The notes beneath the pieces were generated by a model that worked only from the letters and a program-made list of their open reading frames with translations, was not told the origin of the DNA and did no database searches. Positions 1 through 9,451 of a DNA stretch of 64,000 bases are shown in pieces. The stretch's first letter is position 1, and each line of letters starts with the position of its first letter. Source of the stretch: CAVXFB01 sp963760935 (GTDB lineage Bacteria; Planctomycetota; Planctomycetia; Pirellulales; Thermoguttaceae); assembly GCA_963760935.1 (NCBI GenBank), contig CAVXFB010000006.1, forward strand, positions 558,001 through 622,000. Reading direction: 5' to 3'. A program made the position numbers and the translations under genes.

Positions 1-2
1 CG

Positions 3-101
3 CGGGCCAGCAGCGACCCGTTCCACAACGACTATTCGCCCCAATGGGTGTCCAATGGCGGCTACTATCCGTCACGTTGGAACGGCGTCACGCTCCCGTG
101 A
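3..101 (+). CDS. 3' end of an unidentified protein (partial)
   Basis: A reading frame is open from the window edge to a TGA at 99-101 and gives 32 residues ending in SRWNGVTLP. Third codon positions are mostly G or C, as in the real genes nearby, which is why I treat it as coding. It converges on the YdcF gene and overlaps its last 30 bases. The fragment is too short to assign a family. Confidence 0.45.
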   Translation, partial: RASSDPFHNDYSPQWVSNGGYYPSRWNGVTLP

Positions 102-788
102 GTGGCAATTAGTCCGACATGCTACGAGCGCCAGTGCCGCACAGGCGGCGAGCCACCAACCAAGCCGGCTGTAGTAGACGAAATAGAAGGCCAGCTTGAG
201 ATACTCGGCCGTAATGGTGACAAAGCCCGTCTCATAGCACCACCACCGGTTGATGTCGAACTCGTCTACCGGCGCCGCGACGATCGTCGCTTGCTGCGGT
301 AGATCGGCCAGAGCTCTGGCCATAATCCACCGGCTGCGCCGTGTGTGGTAACTGTTGGTAACCACGAGCACGCGGGCGTCTGGTCGTTGGCGGAGGAAGG
401 TCGCTAACGCCCGCGCTTCATCATAGGTAGTTGTGGCGTCGCCCGGCAGCACTTTGATAGCGCTGGGCGCAACGCCTCGCTCGACGAGCACTCGGCGCAC
501 GATGTCGTACGTGTCGGGCAGCACGGCGTCGGTAGCGCTTCGCGGAAGTGGCGTTTGGGCGACCAGAGCCTCGCGTGCGAGTCCAGCCTTGATCAGTGCG
601 GCGGCGACAAACGGGCGTGTATCTTCGTCACCGCTGAGCACCATGACGTACTGTGCCAACCGCGGTCGCTCGCCCACGTCCAGCCACCGCGTCATGGCGG
701 TTAAGAGTTGCATGCGCGCCGCCCACGCCAATGCAAGGGCGAACAAGAGAACGAGCGGAGCGGCCACCAGGCAGCGTTTCAGGCTCAT
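72..788 (-). CDS. YdcF/SanA (DUF218) family membrane-anchored protein
   Basis: The 238-residue protein has an N-terminal hydrophobic anchor (about residues 8-24) and then a DUF218-type alpha/beta domain. Recognisable pieces are the first strand VMVLSGDE, the central TTTYDEA segment and the VLVVTNSYHTRRSRW strand-helix. The family is linked to envelope and polysaccharide metabolism, with no agreed reaction. A second hydrophobic stretch near residues 195-225 suggests a C-terminal membrane helix. Its ATG overlaps the stop of the upstream paralogue in an ATGA arrangement at 785-788, so the two genes are probably translationally coupled. Confidence 0.82.
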   Translation of the reverse strand: MSLKRCLVAAPLVLLFALALAWAARMQLLTAMTRWLDVGERPRLAQYVMVLSGDEDTRPFVAAALIKAGLAREALVAQTPLPRSATDAVLPDTYDIVRRVLVERGVAPSAIKVLPGDATTTYDEARALATFLRQRPDARVLVVTNSYHTRRSRWIMARALADLPQQATIVAAPVDEFDINRWWCYETGFVTITAEYLKLAFYFVYYSRLGWWLAACAALALVACRTNCHSRERDAVPT

Positions 789-1510
789 GACGTACCCTCC
801 CTTAACGTCCGAAGGGCGCCCGCTTCATACTCGTCGGCATTGCCGCACGGCGGTGGCACACTCCCGGTCTGGAGGCACCACGCGTGAAGCAACCGGAGCC
901 AGCCCATGCCGAACTTCTTGAAGCCGTCGCGGCTGGTCCACCAGTTGCTTGCATTGCAAGTCGGTTCGTCAAGCGGCCGGACACGCACGCGAGCCGCGTT
1001 AGTCGGAGCAAGTACGGCGTTCAGCGCGTAACGCAGTTGGGCGCTGTGGAAAGCCGCGCAGAGCACGACTATGGTTGCTTCGGGGCGCTCGGCCAGCCAG
1101 GATTTAAGGCCCCGGGCGTTGGCCCAGTTGTCATTGCCGTCACTCTGGATGACCGAGATAGCGTCGTTGACGACGCCACGCGCTACCATCTCGCGGCGAC
1201 TAAGAGCTTCAAAAGATGGCAGTATGCCGGTCTGTATCAATCGCGTGTGACGCGGCTCGACGATCACGACCCGCGAAGTCGGCTTTGCGTGGTACATTCC
1301 GGCGGCCGTATCGTAGCAGCCGTGTCCGCTCGGATGGTGGTTCCACGCCACGATAGCGATGCATTGAAAGTCGTCGCCGGGATCGTCAGCGATCAGCGGG
1401 CTCGCCATGCCTCGCAAGATCGGGCCATGTAGTGCCCAGGCCACCAGCAACAGCGCAACCCCAGCGACGATCGCTGTCCACCGTTTCCAATGCAAGCGGG
1501 TCTGCGTCAT
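785..1510 (-). CDS. YdcF/SanA-like (DUF218) family protein, paralogue
   Basis: The 241-residue protein has one N-terminal membrane helix (AIVAGVALLLVAWALHG) followed by a domain with the same strand order as its downstream neighbour: IAIVAWNHH, then VIQSDGNDNWANARGL, then IVVLCAAFHSAQLRYAL. The TSYDEA-like motif is replaced by DNWANA, so it is a diverged member. I start it at the ATG at 1510; an upstream start six codons earlier is possible. With the overlapping downstream gene it forms a two-gene operon of paralogues. Function is unknown beyond a probable envelope role. Confidence 0.72.
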   Translation of the reverse strand: MTQTRLHWKRWTAIVAGVALLLVAWALHGPILRGMASPLIADDPGDDFQCIAIVAWNHHPSGHGCYDTAAGMYHAKPTSRVVIVEPRHTRLIQTGILPSFEALSRREMVARGVVNDAISVIQSDGNDNWANARGLKSWLAERPEATIVVLCAAFHSAQLRYALNAVLAPTNAARVRVRPLDEPTCNASNWWTSRDGFKKFGMGWLRLLHAWCLQTGSVPPPCGNADEYEAGALRTLREGTS

Positions 1511-1824
1511 CGAGTGTCGTCTCGGCAAACGGCTGTCTGGGGAAAGAGAGGGCGATGTCCAGGGTATCCACTTGGGGCTTGCCCAATAGCTATCGTCGCC
1601 CGCCGAGACCGCTACGTCAATTCAGCGACCGATTGATTTCAGCCCGTGTCGCTAATTAGTAGGGGCCGAATGGTGGATTTTAGGCCGGCCGGAGCTGACG
1701 CTGTGATCCGCCAGGCGAACCCCGCAAAGCTGTCCATTGCCCTCGCGGCCGTTGTTTCCCTTGTAATCGGTACCAGCGCGATCGGCCGGCAAGACTTGGC
1801 ACGCCCTATTCCGCAACCTACATT

Positions 1825-2328
1825 TTGGCAGCCGCCATCCATCACAAGAGGCCGGCTATCCGAGAAGACGACGCCGCTGGGGTTCTTTCAAACGGTGCAA
1901 ATGTGTTTGTGAAAACGCCCGCCAAACCAGATGCTCGGCAACTTCTGGCCGCCTTGAGCGACCCCAATTCCCAAGGCAAGCTTCGACGCATTGACTTGCA
2001 CGGTTCGCAACCGCGGGCCGCCCTCAGCGTGGGCGTGCTGGTTGTCCCGCTGACCGACGAATCGCCCGACATCGCCCGGGCATTCACCGCGCTCACGAAA
2101 GACGTCAGCGCCACCGGCATTGGCGTCGTTGCCAACCGATCGGTTCCCACCTCCGAGGCATTGCTGAGGCTTTCGGGCAGTTCCGAGACGCGGCTGCTGC
2201 GGACCACGATCTGCAACCGGAAGGAACTTGGCCAAGGCTGGGTCCGGTTCGACATGGAAGTCACGGGTGTCGTCGACAAGAGCGAGTACCCGCAACTCAA
2301 GCAGTTTGTCGGCTCGATCATGCCGTAG
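1825..2328 (+). CDS. PilZ-like domain protein
   Basis: The protein is up to 167 residues long. The stretch from about residue 65 to 150 resembles planctomycete PilZ domains: a VGVLVVPL strand, then FTALTKDVSATGIGVV, which carries the DxSxxG motif, then a GQGWVRFDMEV strand. PilZ domains bind cyclic di-GMP through an RxxxR motif ahead of DxSxxG. Here the RxxxR part is poorly preserved, so nucleotide binding is doubtful. The start is uncertain: the longest frame opens with TTG at 1825 without a clear ribosome site, and a GTG at 1903 would remove the unconserved N-terminus. Confidence 0.55.
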   Translation: MAAAIHHKRPAIREDDAAGVLSNGANVFVKTPAKPDARQLLAALSDPNSQGKLRRIDLHGSQPRAALSVGVLVVPLTDESPDIARAFTALTKDVSATGIGVVANRSVPTSEALLRLSGSSETRLLRTTICNRKELGQGWVRFDMEVTGVVDKSEYPQLKQFVGSIMP

Positions 2329-2425
2329 CGGCAATTCTGGTCTTGCCAAAATCGGCAGGCGCGCCACAATGTGGGTAGCCGGGCCGGGTATGGTGCCTGG
2401 CCGGCGGGTCAAAGGGGGCCGTGCC

Positions 2426-2698
2426 ATGACCGGCAGCATTAGCGAAATCCGGGCTCAATTCGACGAATTGAAGGCCGGCGACCGTGTCGAGATCGAGCAC
2501 CTCGTGACCGTCGGGCAACAAAGCTGGACAACCAAGATTTGCGGAACCGTTGTCCGCACGGAGCGTCGCCGTCACGGGCTGCACTTCCGTCGCAACTTCG
2601 ATGATAAGGTCTTTAGCGACGTCCTGCTATTGGAACGGGCCGACGGCGAACTGACCGACGTAACGATCGACGAGTTTACGACGATCCGGCACGTGTAG
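2426..2698 (+). CDS. small conserved-looking hypothetical protein
   Basis: This is a 90-residue soluble protein. The start is the ATG at 2426, preceded by the purine-rich site AAAGGGGG at 2411-2418. The sequence is charged, has no membrane segment, and contains alternating short strands (GDRVEIEHLVTVG, WTTKICGTVVRTERRRHGLHF, VTIDEFTTIRHV), which suggests a small beta-barrel. It follows the PilZ-like gene by about 100 bases on the same strand, so the two could share a transcript. I do not recognise a named family. Confidence 0.6.
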   Translation: MTGSISEIRAQFDELKAGDRVEIEHLVTVGQQSWTTKICGTVVRTERRRHGLHFRRNFDDKVFSDVLLLERADGELTDVTIDEFTTIRHV

Positions 2699-2794
2699 CA
2701 GCGGTTTTGCGAGACCGAAATACGTGTCTGCGGTCGCGCGAGAGGCGTCTTGCGCACCGAGGCTTTCTGCCGTAGTCTTGGTGAGCAATGTGCG

Positions 2795-3262
2795 TTAGTG
2801 GGCTGCCGCCGTCTCTTCCAACTCTTGATTGTCGGCGTGAGTGGAATCGGCCACGGCCTTCATCCGAGCGCGGACGGCGTTGAACTCATCGGCAATCTCC
2901 CGCCAGAAGTCGGCGTCTCGAAACTCGAGTGGCTCGACGTCTTCGCCCCGGGCCAATTGGCGCATCGAACGGCGCAGCCGCAGCAACGGTCCGACGAACC
3001 GGTTGCTCAGCCGCACAATGTCAATGATGACCAGCGGCAAGAGTAAGAATGATGCGAGCACCGCCGGCCGGTAATACACCCACATCTCGTCGAAACGCGT
3101 CGACAGCACCCGCGCCGGGCCGGTAATCATCTGCCAGCAAAGCAGCATCAGGGTCATGGTAATCAGGCATACGATCCAGTAGAGCACAGCGCGGACAATC
3201 AGCGCCCCCTGAACCTTGGGATCGACGAAGAGATGTTTTCGTTGGCGTCTGTGGTCGGACAT
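2795..3262 (-). CDS. HAMP-domain-like membrane protein
   Basis: This 155-residue protein starts at the ATG at 3262; the longer frame upstream has no plausible site. Two transmembrane helices are visible, about residues 17-45 (ALIVRAVLYWIVCLITMTLM) and 64-85 (VLASFLLLPLVIIDIV). They are followed directly by a HAMP-type linker beginning NRFVGPLLRLRRSMRQLARGE and a second amphipathic helix with FWREIADEFNAVRARM. HAMP linkers normally carry signals to kinase or methyl-accepting domains, but here the protein ends after the linker. It may work with a separate partner or be a stand-alone regulator. Confidence 0.68.
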   Translation of the reverse strand: MSDHRRQRKHLFVDPKVQGALIVRAVLYWIVCLITMTLMLLCWQMITGPARVLSTRFDEMWVYYRPAVLASFLLLPLVIIDIVRLSNRFVGPLLRLRRSMRQLARGEDVEPLEFRDADFWREIADEFNAVRARMKAVADSTHADNQELEETAAAH

Positions 3263-3643
3263 GGCTCGATGGCTCCACGATTGGTTCGATTCGTTGTTCC
3301 GGCTCCAAGGGAAAGATAGCTTGCTGTGGCCTGCCGGGGGGTAGAACCCGATTTTCTTGCGATGGCGCGAGACGTCTGATAGCACTCACGCTGCTTGATC
3401 CCGAGGCTTACGACGCAGGCGTCGACTTTTCCGTCTGTAACTGATGTAGCGGCTGAAGCGAATTGCATGAATGCACCTGCCACGTATGGCCGATCAGCAG
3501 CGACAGGTGCATACATCGCGTTGGGATATCCCCCCCGCTTTTATGCCCGCGAATCGTGGGTGTCCCGCAATTCGCATTTGGCGCGACAGACTACAAGGTC
3601 CGGGAAGCTAAGGATGGCTCCCCTCTTTCCGAGGAGTTTTTCG

Positions 3644-4819
3644 ATGCGTATCGTAAGTACCTGCTCACGAGCGATTGGGATGGCGGCGCTGGTCCTATTG
3701 CCCAGCGGCGTTCAAGCGGACATTGGCGCGCAATTGCACATCGCGCCCGCCGCGACAATCGTTTCAGCGTCCGACGCGGTCGTGCCCGCTCCCGCGCCGC
3801 CTTCGGCCACGAGCGCGAACATCGAGACGGTGATCGAGCGCTATCGCAACGGCAGCGTTAAAGTCGAACGGCAAGTGACTAAGGATGCCGCTGGAAACTA
3901 TATCAACCATGGCACGTACACGCTCTACGACGTCGACGGCAAGGTTTTGAAGACGGGCGAGTTCCTTTATGGCAAGCAACAGGGAAAGTGGACGCAAACG
4001 TTTGCCAAGGATGAAGGGCACCTGTTCTCAGCCGACCGCGACTGCGAGTTCCTTGGTCCGTTCGTTTCCGAGGCGAACTTCGTCGACGGACAACTGCAAG
4101 GCGCGTGGACGATCAAGGACCGCAACGACCAAAGCGTCATCGAATGGACCTTCGAGCAAGGGGTTCGCGATGGAAAGTGGACTTGGTGGTACTGCAACGG
4201 CCAGAAGCGGTTGGAGGCCACCTTCAAGAACGGCAATCTCGACGGCGAAGTGTCGGAATATAATCGCGACGGTCAACTGACCACCACGAGCACGTACGTC
4301 GACGGCCGCCGCTTGGTGAAGAGCACCGGATGGTACACTCTTGGCCAGAAGCATTTTGAGGGTTGCTACCTCAGCGCCACTAATATGTCAGAGCCGACGT
4401 ATGACTGGTGGAAGGGGACCGTGACCACAACGGCAGCGAAACCGACCGGCGCCGATCTCAAGCACGGCACGTGGACCGAATGGTACCCGAGCGGCAATAA
4501 GAAGACCGAAGGTCAATACGACCACGGCGTCGCCATTGGCCGGTTCGCCTGGTGGTATGATAACGGCCAGAAGCAAGCCGAAGTGGATTATCAAAATGGC
4601 GTGCTCGGCGGCACGTGGATCACCTGGCATCCGAACGGGTTGAAAGAGTCGCAAGCCGAATACCGAAACGGCGAACTAGTCGAGCGATGGATGCATTGGA
4701 ATGCTGACGGCAAGCTGGTGGAAATGCGCGATCACACTCAGGTGCCCGCCAAGCAGCAGGTCGCCAAGACCACTCGCAACACGCGACAAACGCCGCCTCC
4801 GGCCTCGCGCACTCGATAG
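3644..4819 (+). CDS. secreted MORN/YwqK-type repeat protein
   Basis: This 391-residue protein starts at the ATG at 3644, which has a GAGGAG site seven bases upstream. A signal peptide is evident (SRAIGMAALVLLPSGVQA). The mature part is made of MORN-variant repeats of the YwqK type, each with a pattern like G-x-W-x-x-(W/Y)-x-x-N/D-G-x-x-x-x-E. Clear copies are GKWTWWYCNGQKRLEATFKN, GRFAWWYDNGQKQAEVDYQN and GTWITWHPNGLKESQAEYRN. Such repeats form elongated beta sheets. In Bacillus the family is an antitoxin, but in planctomycetes secreted versions are common and of unknown role. The C-terminal tail is basic and low-complexity. Confidence 0.82.
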   Translation: MRIVSTCSRAIGMAALVLLPSGVQADIGAQLHIAPAATIVSASDAVVPAPAPPSATSANIETVIERYRNGSVKVERQVTKDAAGNYINHGTYTLYDVDGKVLKTGEFLYGKQQGKWTQTFAKDEGHLFSADRDCEFLGPFVSEANFVDGQLQGAWTIKDRNDQSVIEWTFEQGVRDGKWTWWYCNGQKRLEATFKNGNLDGEVSEYNRDGQLTTTSTYVDGRRLVKSTGWYTLGQKHFEGCYLSATNMSEPTYDWWKGTVTTTAAKPTGADLKHGTWTEWYPSGNKKTEGQYDHGVAIGRFAWWYDNGQKQAEVDYQNGVLGGTWITWHPNGLKESQAEYRNGELVERWMHWNADGKLVEMRDHTQVPAKQQVAKTTRNTRQTPPPASRTR

Positions 4820-4830
4820 CAGGAACGTGC

Positions 4831-4900
4831 GAGGGGCGAGGGACTAGGGGCTAGGGGCGAGGGATCAGAGGACAGGGAGCGGGAGGCGGGGGACGGGTGG
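4831..4900. repeat. G-rich intergenic repeat with quadruplex potential
   Basis: Just after the MORN gene lies a run of G tracts separated by short spacers, including GAGGGACTAGGGGCTAGGGG at 4838-4857 and further GGG tracts to 4898. Four or more tracts of at least three G with loops of one to seven bases fit the quadruplex pattern. The core GGGACTAGGGGCT recurs at 33508-33520, so this is a dispersed element. Confidence 0.6.
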
Positions 4901-5041
4901 GCGCGATTGCAGGTCGCGACGTGTGAAAGCGGCTTCGTTCTATTTATCCCGTTCCGCGACTCGTGCAAGTGCGGTTTCGACCCGTCGGTCGATGTGGTCG
5001 AAGCAGGTTAGCAGGGGTGTACTTGTTCCCGGAAAACGGTG

Positions 5042-6585
5042 GGGCCTGTTGAAAAAGTCGGTCGGTTTGCCAGCAGTGCTGTCGCGGTTTCGTCTTGATT
5101 TGCCGGCCCGATAGAGGTATTGGAATGGCTCATCTCTCTGCCACTTTCATCTCTTTTCGAGAGAGACAGACGTATACAAGGGACGCACGTCTTTCAGCCA
5201 CGAACGGCTACGGCTATCGATCTGGAATCGTTCATTGCAGAGGACCACTTTCTTCGTAAAGTGGATCGGGTTTTGGAGCTGTCTTTCGTGCGCGACATAA
5301 CCGCCGCGTGCTATGCCGTCGGGATGGGGCGGTATTCGATTGACCCCGAGGTTTTCTTTCGGATGCTGTTGGTGGCTTATCTTTACGGCATCAAGTCAGA
5401 CCGGCGTTTGTGCGAGGAGGTCCGTTACAATTTGGCATATCGTTGGTTTTGTCGGTTGTCGCTGGAAGACGACATTCCGGACCATTCGTCGCTCAGTCGG
5501 ATCCGAGATCGCTACGGTGAGGAGATCTTCGAGATGGTGTTTCGTCGCGTTGTCGCGCTTTGTAAAGGGAAGGGCTTAGTGGCTCAGGACTGTCACGTAA
5601 TGACCGATGCCACCTTGATTGCCGCCGATGCCTCGCTGAACTCGCTGATCCATAACGATCCCAAAATAGCGGAGCAAGAGGCGGCCGACCAACATCGCCA
5701 TCGTGGGCTGAGGGACTCGCCATCGGCACGGCGAGTGACCAACCAAACGCACACGAGCCGTACGGATCCAGAGGCCACACTCGCCCAGAAGGAAGGCACA
5801 CCGCGACAATTGAAGTACAAAGTGCATCAGACCATTGATGCCGACAGTCGTGTCATCCTGGATACCGAAGTCACCACCGGCGCACGACATGACAACCAGC
5901 CCTACCTTGGCCAGTTGCAGCGGATCCGGACGCGATACCAGATTAACATTCACGAAGCGACGGCGGATCGAGGCTATGGCTCCGCGGCCATTATCCGGAC
6001 GCTGCAGCAGCAAGGCATCACGACTTACATTCCGCTTTGGAGTGGCCGGGCTGGAAACAACAAGCATCTGAAAGGCGAGTTGATCTACGACAAAAAGCGG
6101 GATCGATTCCGATGCCCACGGGGAAAATAACTTACACCCAACCCGTCAACTTCCGGCAATTGCAAACGATATGTCAGTTCATCGGCGGATTGCCGACACT
6201 GTCCACGGAGATCAACCTGTCCCACAGAAGCCCAAAAGAAGTTGCCATACATACGCTATGTGCGTCGGAGCCTTGACCAGGACCTGTTTGAGGAGGTGCT
6301 AGCCAGGATGGAGGAACCAGAGTTTGGCAGGAAGCTATCCGAGCGGATGTGGAAGGCCGAGGGCCTGTTCGCCGAGGCGAAACAAAACCATGGCCTGACA
6401 CGTGCCAGGTACCGCGGTCGATCGAAAGTACAGATTCAGGCGTATCTGATCGCGATGGCGCAGAACCTCAAGCGACTGGTGTTCCTGTTTTACTACGGGT
6501 TGGTCATTCGGTGGTTCTATCGGCGAAGAGCAACCGCTCTGCCCCCGAGTCGATCCTTCTCAAGCCGGACTTTTTCGACAGGCCC
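5042..6585 (+). mobile_element. IS1182-like insertion sequence, inactivated
   Basis: The element is bounded by imperfect inverted repeats: GGGCCTGTTGAAAAAGTCGG at 5042-5061 and, reading inward on the opposite strand, GGGCCTGTCGAAAAAGTCCG at 6585-6566. Its length is 1544 bases. The single transposase gene inside is interrupted by a stop codon. I could not identify a convincing target-site duplication; CGGT occurs beside both ends, but its register does not fit the repeats. Confidence 0.8.
5120..6572 (+). pseudogene. IS1182-family transposase, nonsense mutation
   Basis: The frame reads as an IS1182-family DDE transposase. The N-terminal DUF772-type part contains AIDLESFIAEDHFLRKVDRV and RMLLVAYLYGI. 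The catalytic part contains MTDATLIAADAS (first Asp), EATADRGYGSAAI (second Asp) and KAEGLFAEAKQNHGLTRAR (Glu). The frame is cut by a TAA at 6128-6130 in the segment RFRCPRGK-stop-LTP, where relatives usually have Tyr, so one C to A change explains it. Reading resumes in the same frame for the C-terminal third. Near 6520-6535 the frame drifts from the expected KPDFFDRP ending, which suggests a second small indel. Confidence 0.8.
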
Positions 6586-6901
6586 GGTCACTTTCCAACA
6601 CGTCTCATCTCGGCCATACCTTTGCTGGGAACGCGCAACGACATCCTGCGTAGGACCCCATACTACTCCTATGCCGAATTGGCCCACTGAATTTATCGCA
6701 GGCTTCCCCTCGACAAGAACAGAGATCGTGCCGTCGTCGACCACACAAAGGCACACGCCGACGTGTCGAGCCACAGTGATTAGGTCACCCCACGTTGGGA
6801 CGGGAAAAGGGCTTGTCGAAATCTGGAACTGCGCTAGGATTGCAGGTAAGCACCACGATGGTTGTGCGATTGAGCGTGTACGGAAAGTCAAAACGACAAT
6901 T
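6586..6901. other. 316-base spacer, possible remnant of a disrupted gene
   Basis: No complete gene lies between the IS1182-like element and the NmrA-like gene. On the minus strand, 6590-6870 translates without stops into protein-like sequence (for example VDDGTISVLVEGKPAINSVG), and this frame runs into the insertion sequence. It could be the rest of a gene truncated by the insertion, but no family is recognised. Confidence 0.3.
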
Positions 6902-7681
6902 ATGAGCAGGGACAAGTCCACGATGAAGATCGTGGTCATTGGCGGCACTGGACTGATCGGGAGGAAACTCGTCAGCAACCTGCGCCAGCGCGGCCACGAG
7001 GCCGTGGCAGCGTCACGCTCCTCGGGAGTCAACAGCCTTACGGGCGAGGGATTGGCCGACGCGCTGGCCGGTGCCGCGGTTGTCATCGACGTGGCCAATT
7101 CGCCTTCATTCGAGGACAAGGCCGTCTTGGAGTTTTTCCAGACCTCGGGCCGCAATCTCCTCGCCGCCGAAGCCACCGCGGGCGTGGGACATCACATCGC
7201 GCTGTCAGTTGTCGGCACCGATCGTCTTCTGGCCAGCGGTTACTTCCGCGCCAAGATGGCCCAGGAAAACCTGATCAAAGCATCCTCCATTCCATACACG
7301 ATCGTCCGCGCAACACAGTTCTTCGAGTTCGTTGGCAGCATCGCCGAATCCGCCACAGACGGCCAGGCGGTTCGATTGCCGCCAGCTATGATGCAACCCA
7401 TCGTGTCGGATGACGTTGCCGCCGCGCTGGCCGAAATTGCTGTCGAGCAGCCGTTGAACGGCACGATCGAGTTGGCGGGTCCCGAACCGATCCGTATGGA
7501 CGAACTTGTCCGACGATTCCTGAGCGCAAAGAGGGACGCACGTAAGGTGATCACAGATGTCCACGCAGGCTACTTCGGCACAGCAATAAACGATCAGAGC
7601 CTCACCCCCGGCAACAACTCACGTCTCGGACCGACGCGTTTCGAGGACTGGCTCAGCCATGGGCAATCGCTTCAGGCTTGA
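6902..7681 (+). CDS. NmrA-like NAD(P)-binding atypical SDR
   Basis: This 259-residue protein starts at the ATG at 6902 or the in-frame ATG at 6922. It opens with a Rossmann fold: MKIVVIGGTGLIGRKLVSNL carries GxxGxxG. The middle contains SVVGTDRLLASGYFRAKMAQENLI and IPYTIVRATQFFEFV, typical of NmrA/TMR-like atypical short-chain dehydrogenases that act on NADPH-linked substrates or sense redox state. The frame is open upstream into the insertion sequence, so a naive reading gives a 479-residue fusion that is not biological. It is separated from the following SDR gene by an IS701-like insertion. Confidence 0.85.
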   Translation: MSRDKSTMKIVVIGGTGLIGRKLVSNLRQRGHEAVAASRSSGVNSLTGEGLADALAGAAVVIDVANSPSFEDKAVLEFFQTSGRNLLAAEATAGVGHHIALSVVGTDRLLASGYFRAKMAQENLIKASSIPYTIVRATQFFEFVGSIAESATDGQAVRLPPAMMQPIVSDDVAAALAEIAVEQPLNGTIELAGPEPIRMDELVRRFLSAKRDARKVITDVHAGYFGTAINDQSLTPGNNSRLGPTRFEDWLSHGQSLQA

Positions 7682-7755
7682 AGATGTTGGCACCTATGCC
7701 GTCACGGACAGCAAGATTACTCGCGAGTGGTTCTAAATAAAACCGCGGTAGACCG

Positions 7756-7816
7756 AAAGTGGTGCGTGGCCGAAAACCACGCAATTGTCGGCGGTCTTCG
7801 CCCGCCGCCACTTTTG
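7756..7816 (+). terminator. branched hairpin with T-run after the NmrA-like gene
   Basis: Three stems can form: AAAGTGG (7756-7762) with CCACTTT (7808-7814), GCGTGG (7764-7769) with CCACGC (7777-7782), and GGCGG (7790-7794) with CCGCC (7802-7806). The outer stem closes both inner hairpins and ends in a short T-run (CTTTTG). It lies 75 bases after the NmrA-like stop and just before the IS701-like insertion, so a termination role is likely. Confidence 0.5.
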
Positions 7817-7837
7817 CCATTGTGTGGACATATTTAG

Positions 7838-9367
7838 TTTTACTGCGCAGGATTGATATTGCGTAAATCGGCGAGTTTGGCGAAGCTGTAGCCATCCAAC
7901 ACGGAGGGCTTGGCATGGACGCCAAACAGATTCGCCAGTTGAAGCCGATGCTGACACGTTACTTGAAACAGTTCGACGATTGCTTTACCCAACGGCAGAC
8001 GCGGGCTCATTTCTCGACCTATGTCGAGGGCCAATTGTCCAATCTCAGCGAAAAAAGCTGTGAACCGATCGCCGTTGCCGCCGGGATTCCCCCGCGAAAC
8101 TTGCAGGAGTTTTTGTCCACCTACAAGTGGGAAGAAGATCGCACTCGAAATCGCTTGCAAGAGATCGTGATCCGGGACCACGCTGGTCGCAATTCGGTCG
8201 GCATCATCGACGAAACCAGCGACGTGAAGCAAGGAGGCAAAACCCCTGGCGTCAAACGGCAGTGGTGCGGCACGGTTGGTAAGACGGAAAACTGCATCGT
8301 CACCGTGCATCTCGCCTACGCCACCGGCGATTTCCATTGCCTGTTGGACGGCGACTTGTTTCTGCCCGAGGACTGGTCGGACGACCGCGCCCGTTGCCGC
8401 GCGGCGGGCATTCCCGACGATGTGGTGTATCGGCCGAAATGGAAAATCGCTTTGGAGCTTTTCGACCGCGCGGAAGACAACGGAGTGACGTTCGACTGGC
8501 TGACGTTCGACGAGGGATATGGCGGAAAGCCCGCGTTTTTGCGGGAATTGCACGGTCGCAAGCAGTGTTTTGTGGGCGAAGTGCCGAAGACGTTCACCGG
8601 CTGGATTCACGAGCCGCGCGTAACGGATCGCCCGTTTCGGCGAGCCAAGGGGCGTGGCCGCAAGACGCCGCGAGCCATTGCCGGCAGCCGTCCGGCCATC
8701 AGCGTTGAAAACATGCTCAAATACTCGCCGGAACTGCGGGACCAGGAGTGGGTGCGGTATCGCGTCAAGGACGGCGAAAAGGGGCCGATGGTTTGGGAGG
8801 CAAGACACGTTTGGATTACGGTCAAGGATGAGAAGGGCTTGCCCGGAATGCGGCTGCATCTGGCGGTAGCCCGCAATGTCTTGGACCCGGCGGAGATCAA
8901 GTTTTTCCTCGGTGACGCTCCGTTGGAGACGAGCGTGCAAACCTTGTTGCTGGTGGCGTTCTCGCGATGGCGTGTTGAACGGTGTTTTGAGGATCAAAAA
9001 CAAGAAGTCGGGCTCGATCAATGGGAAGGGCGTCACTGGCTGGGATTGAAGCGACACTTGATCCTGACATCGGTGAGCTACTTGTTCATGGCGCGAGTCC
9101 GCGAGACTTTGCGGGGGAAAAAATCCCGAGTTGACCGTGTGCCAAGTACATACGGCAATGGGATCACTGGTGCGGAGTTGGTGGCTTAGCGGTCGGGCGT
9201 CTGCGGCACTGATTGAAGCAACCGCAAGGACAATCCAGCACTGGCAACAGCGCAATGCAACAGCACGGCGATGCCACATCAAGCGAACACGAAAGAAACT
9301 GCGACACCTGGGCATTTATCTGAAAAACCTCATACGCTGCAAATGGCCGTAATCCTGCGCAGTAAAA
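7838..9367 (+). mobile_element. IS701-like insertion sequence with TTAG target duplication
   Basis: Perfect 17-base inverted repeats (TTTTACTGCGCAGGATT at 7838-7854 and its complement at 9351-9367) bound a 1530-base element. The tetranucleotide TTAG occurs immediately outside both ends (7834-7837 and 9368-9371). This fits the YTAR target duplication known for the IS701 family. The transposase inside carries one frameshift. Confidence 0.9.
7915..9352 (+). pseudogene. IS701-family transposase with C-terminal frameshift
   Basis: The first 400 or so codons encode a DDE transposase of the IS701 type: IIDETSDVKQGGKTPGVKRQ (first Asp), WLTFDEGYGGKPAFLREL (second Asp) and FSRWRVERCFEDQKQEVGLDQWEGR (Glu). 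At the run GGGGGAAAAAA (9113-9123) the frame must move by +1 to continue into NPELTVCQVHTAMGSLVRSW, which ends at 9352. Without the shift the product gains an unrelated tail and stops at 9189. A one-base insertion in the homopolymer explains it. Transcript slippage at the A6 run could in principle rescue a full protein. Confidence 0.82.
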
Positions 9368-9451
9368 TTAGTACGATGCCGAAAAGTGGCGCATCGCTTC
9401 CGTCGGATCGGATCGGAGCAATCGAGTGTTCTTCTTATTCGGGAGACAACC

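Noticed and set aside
1646..1912. 88-residue frame with a signal-like stretch ahead of the PilZ-like gene
   Set aside because: There is no ribosome site and no family, and it overlaps the PilZ-like frame; the hydrophobic stretch alone is not enough.
6242..7681. A 479-residue open frame joining the IS1182 C-terminus to the NmrA-like protein
   Set aside because: The fusion arises only because no stop happens to lie between the two. The NmrA-like protein has its own ATG and Rossmann start, and the right IS repeat lies within the frame.
9113..9123. Programmed frameshift at GGGGGAAAAAA in the IS701-like transposase
   Set aside because: The needed shift is +1, not the common -1. Known IS701 proteins are encoded in one frame. 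A plain one-base insertion is simpler, though slippage cannot be excluded.
7840..9315. 491-residue minus-strand frame opposite the IS701 transposase
   Set aside because: It is an antisense shadow; the plus-strand frame carries the DDE motifs and lies inside matching terminal repeats.
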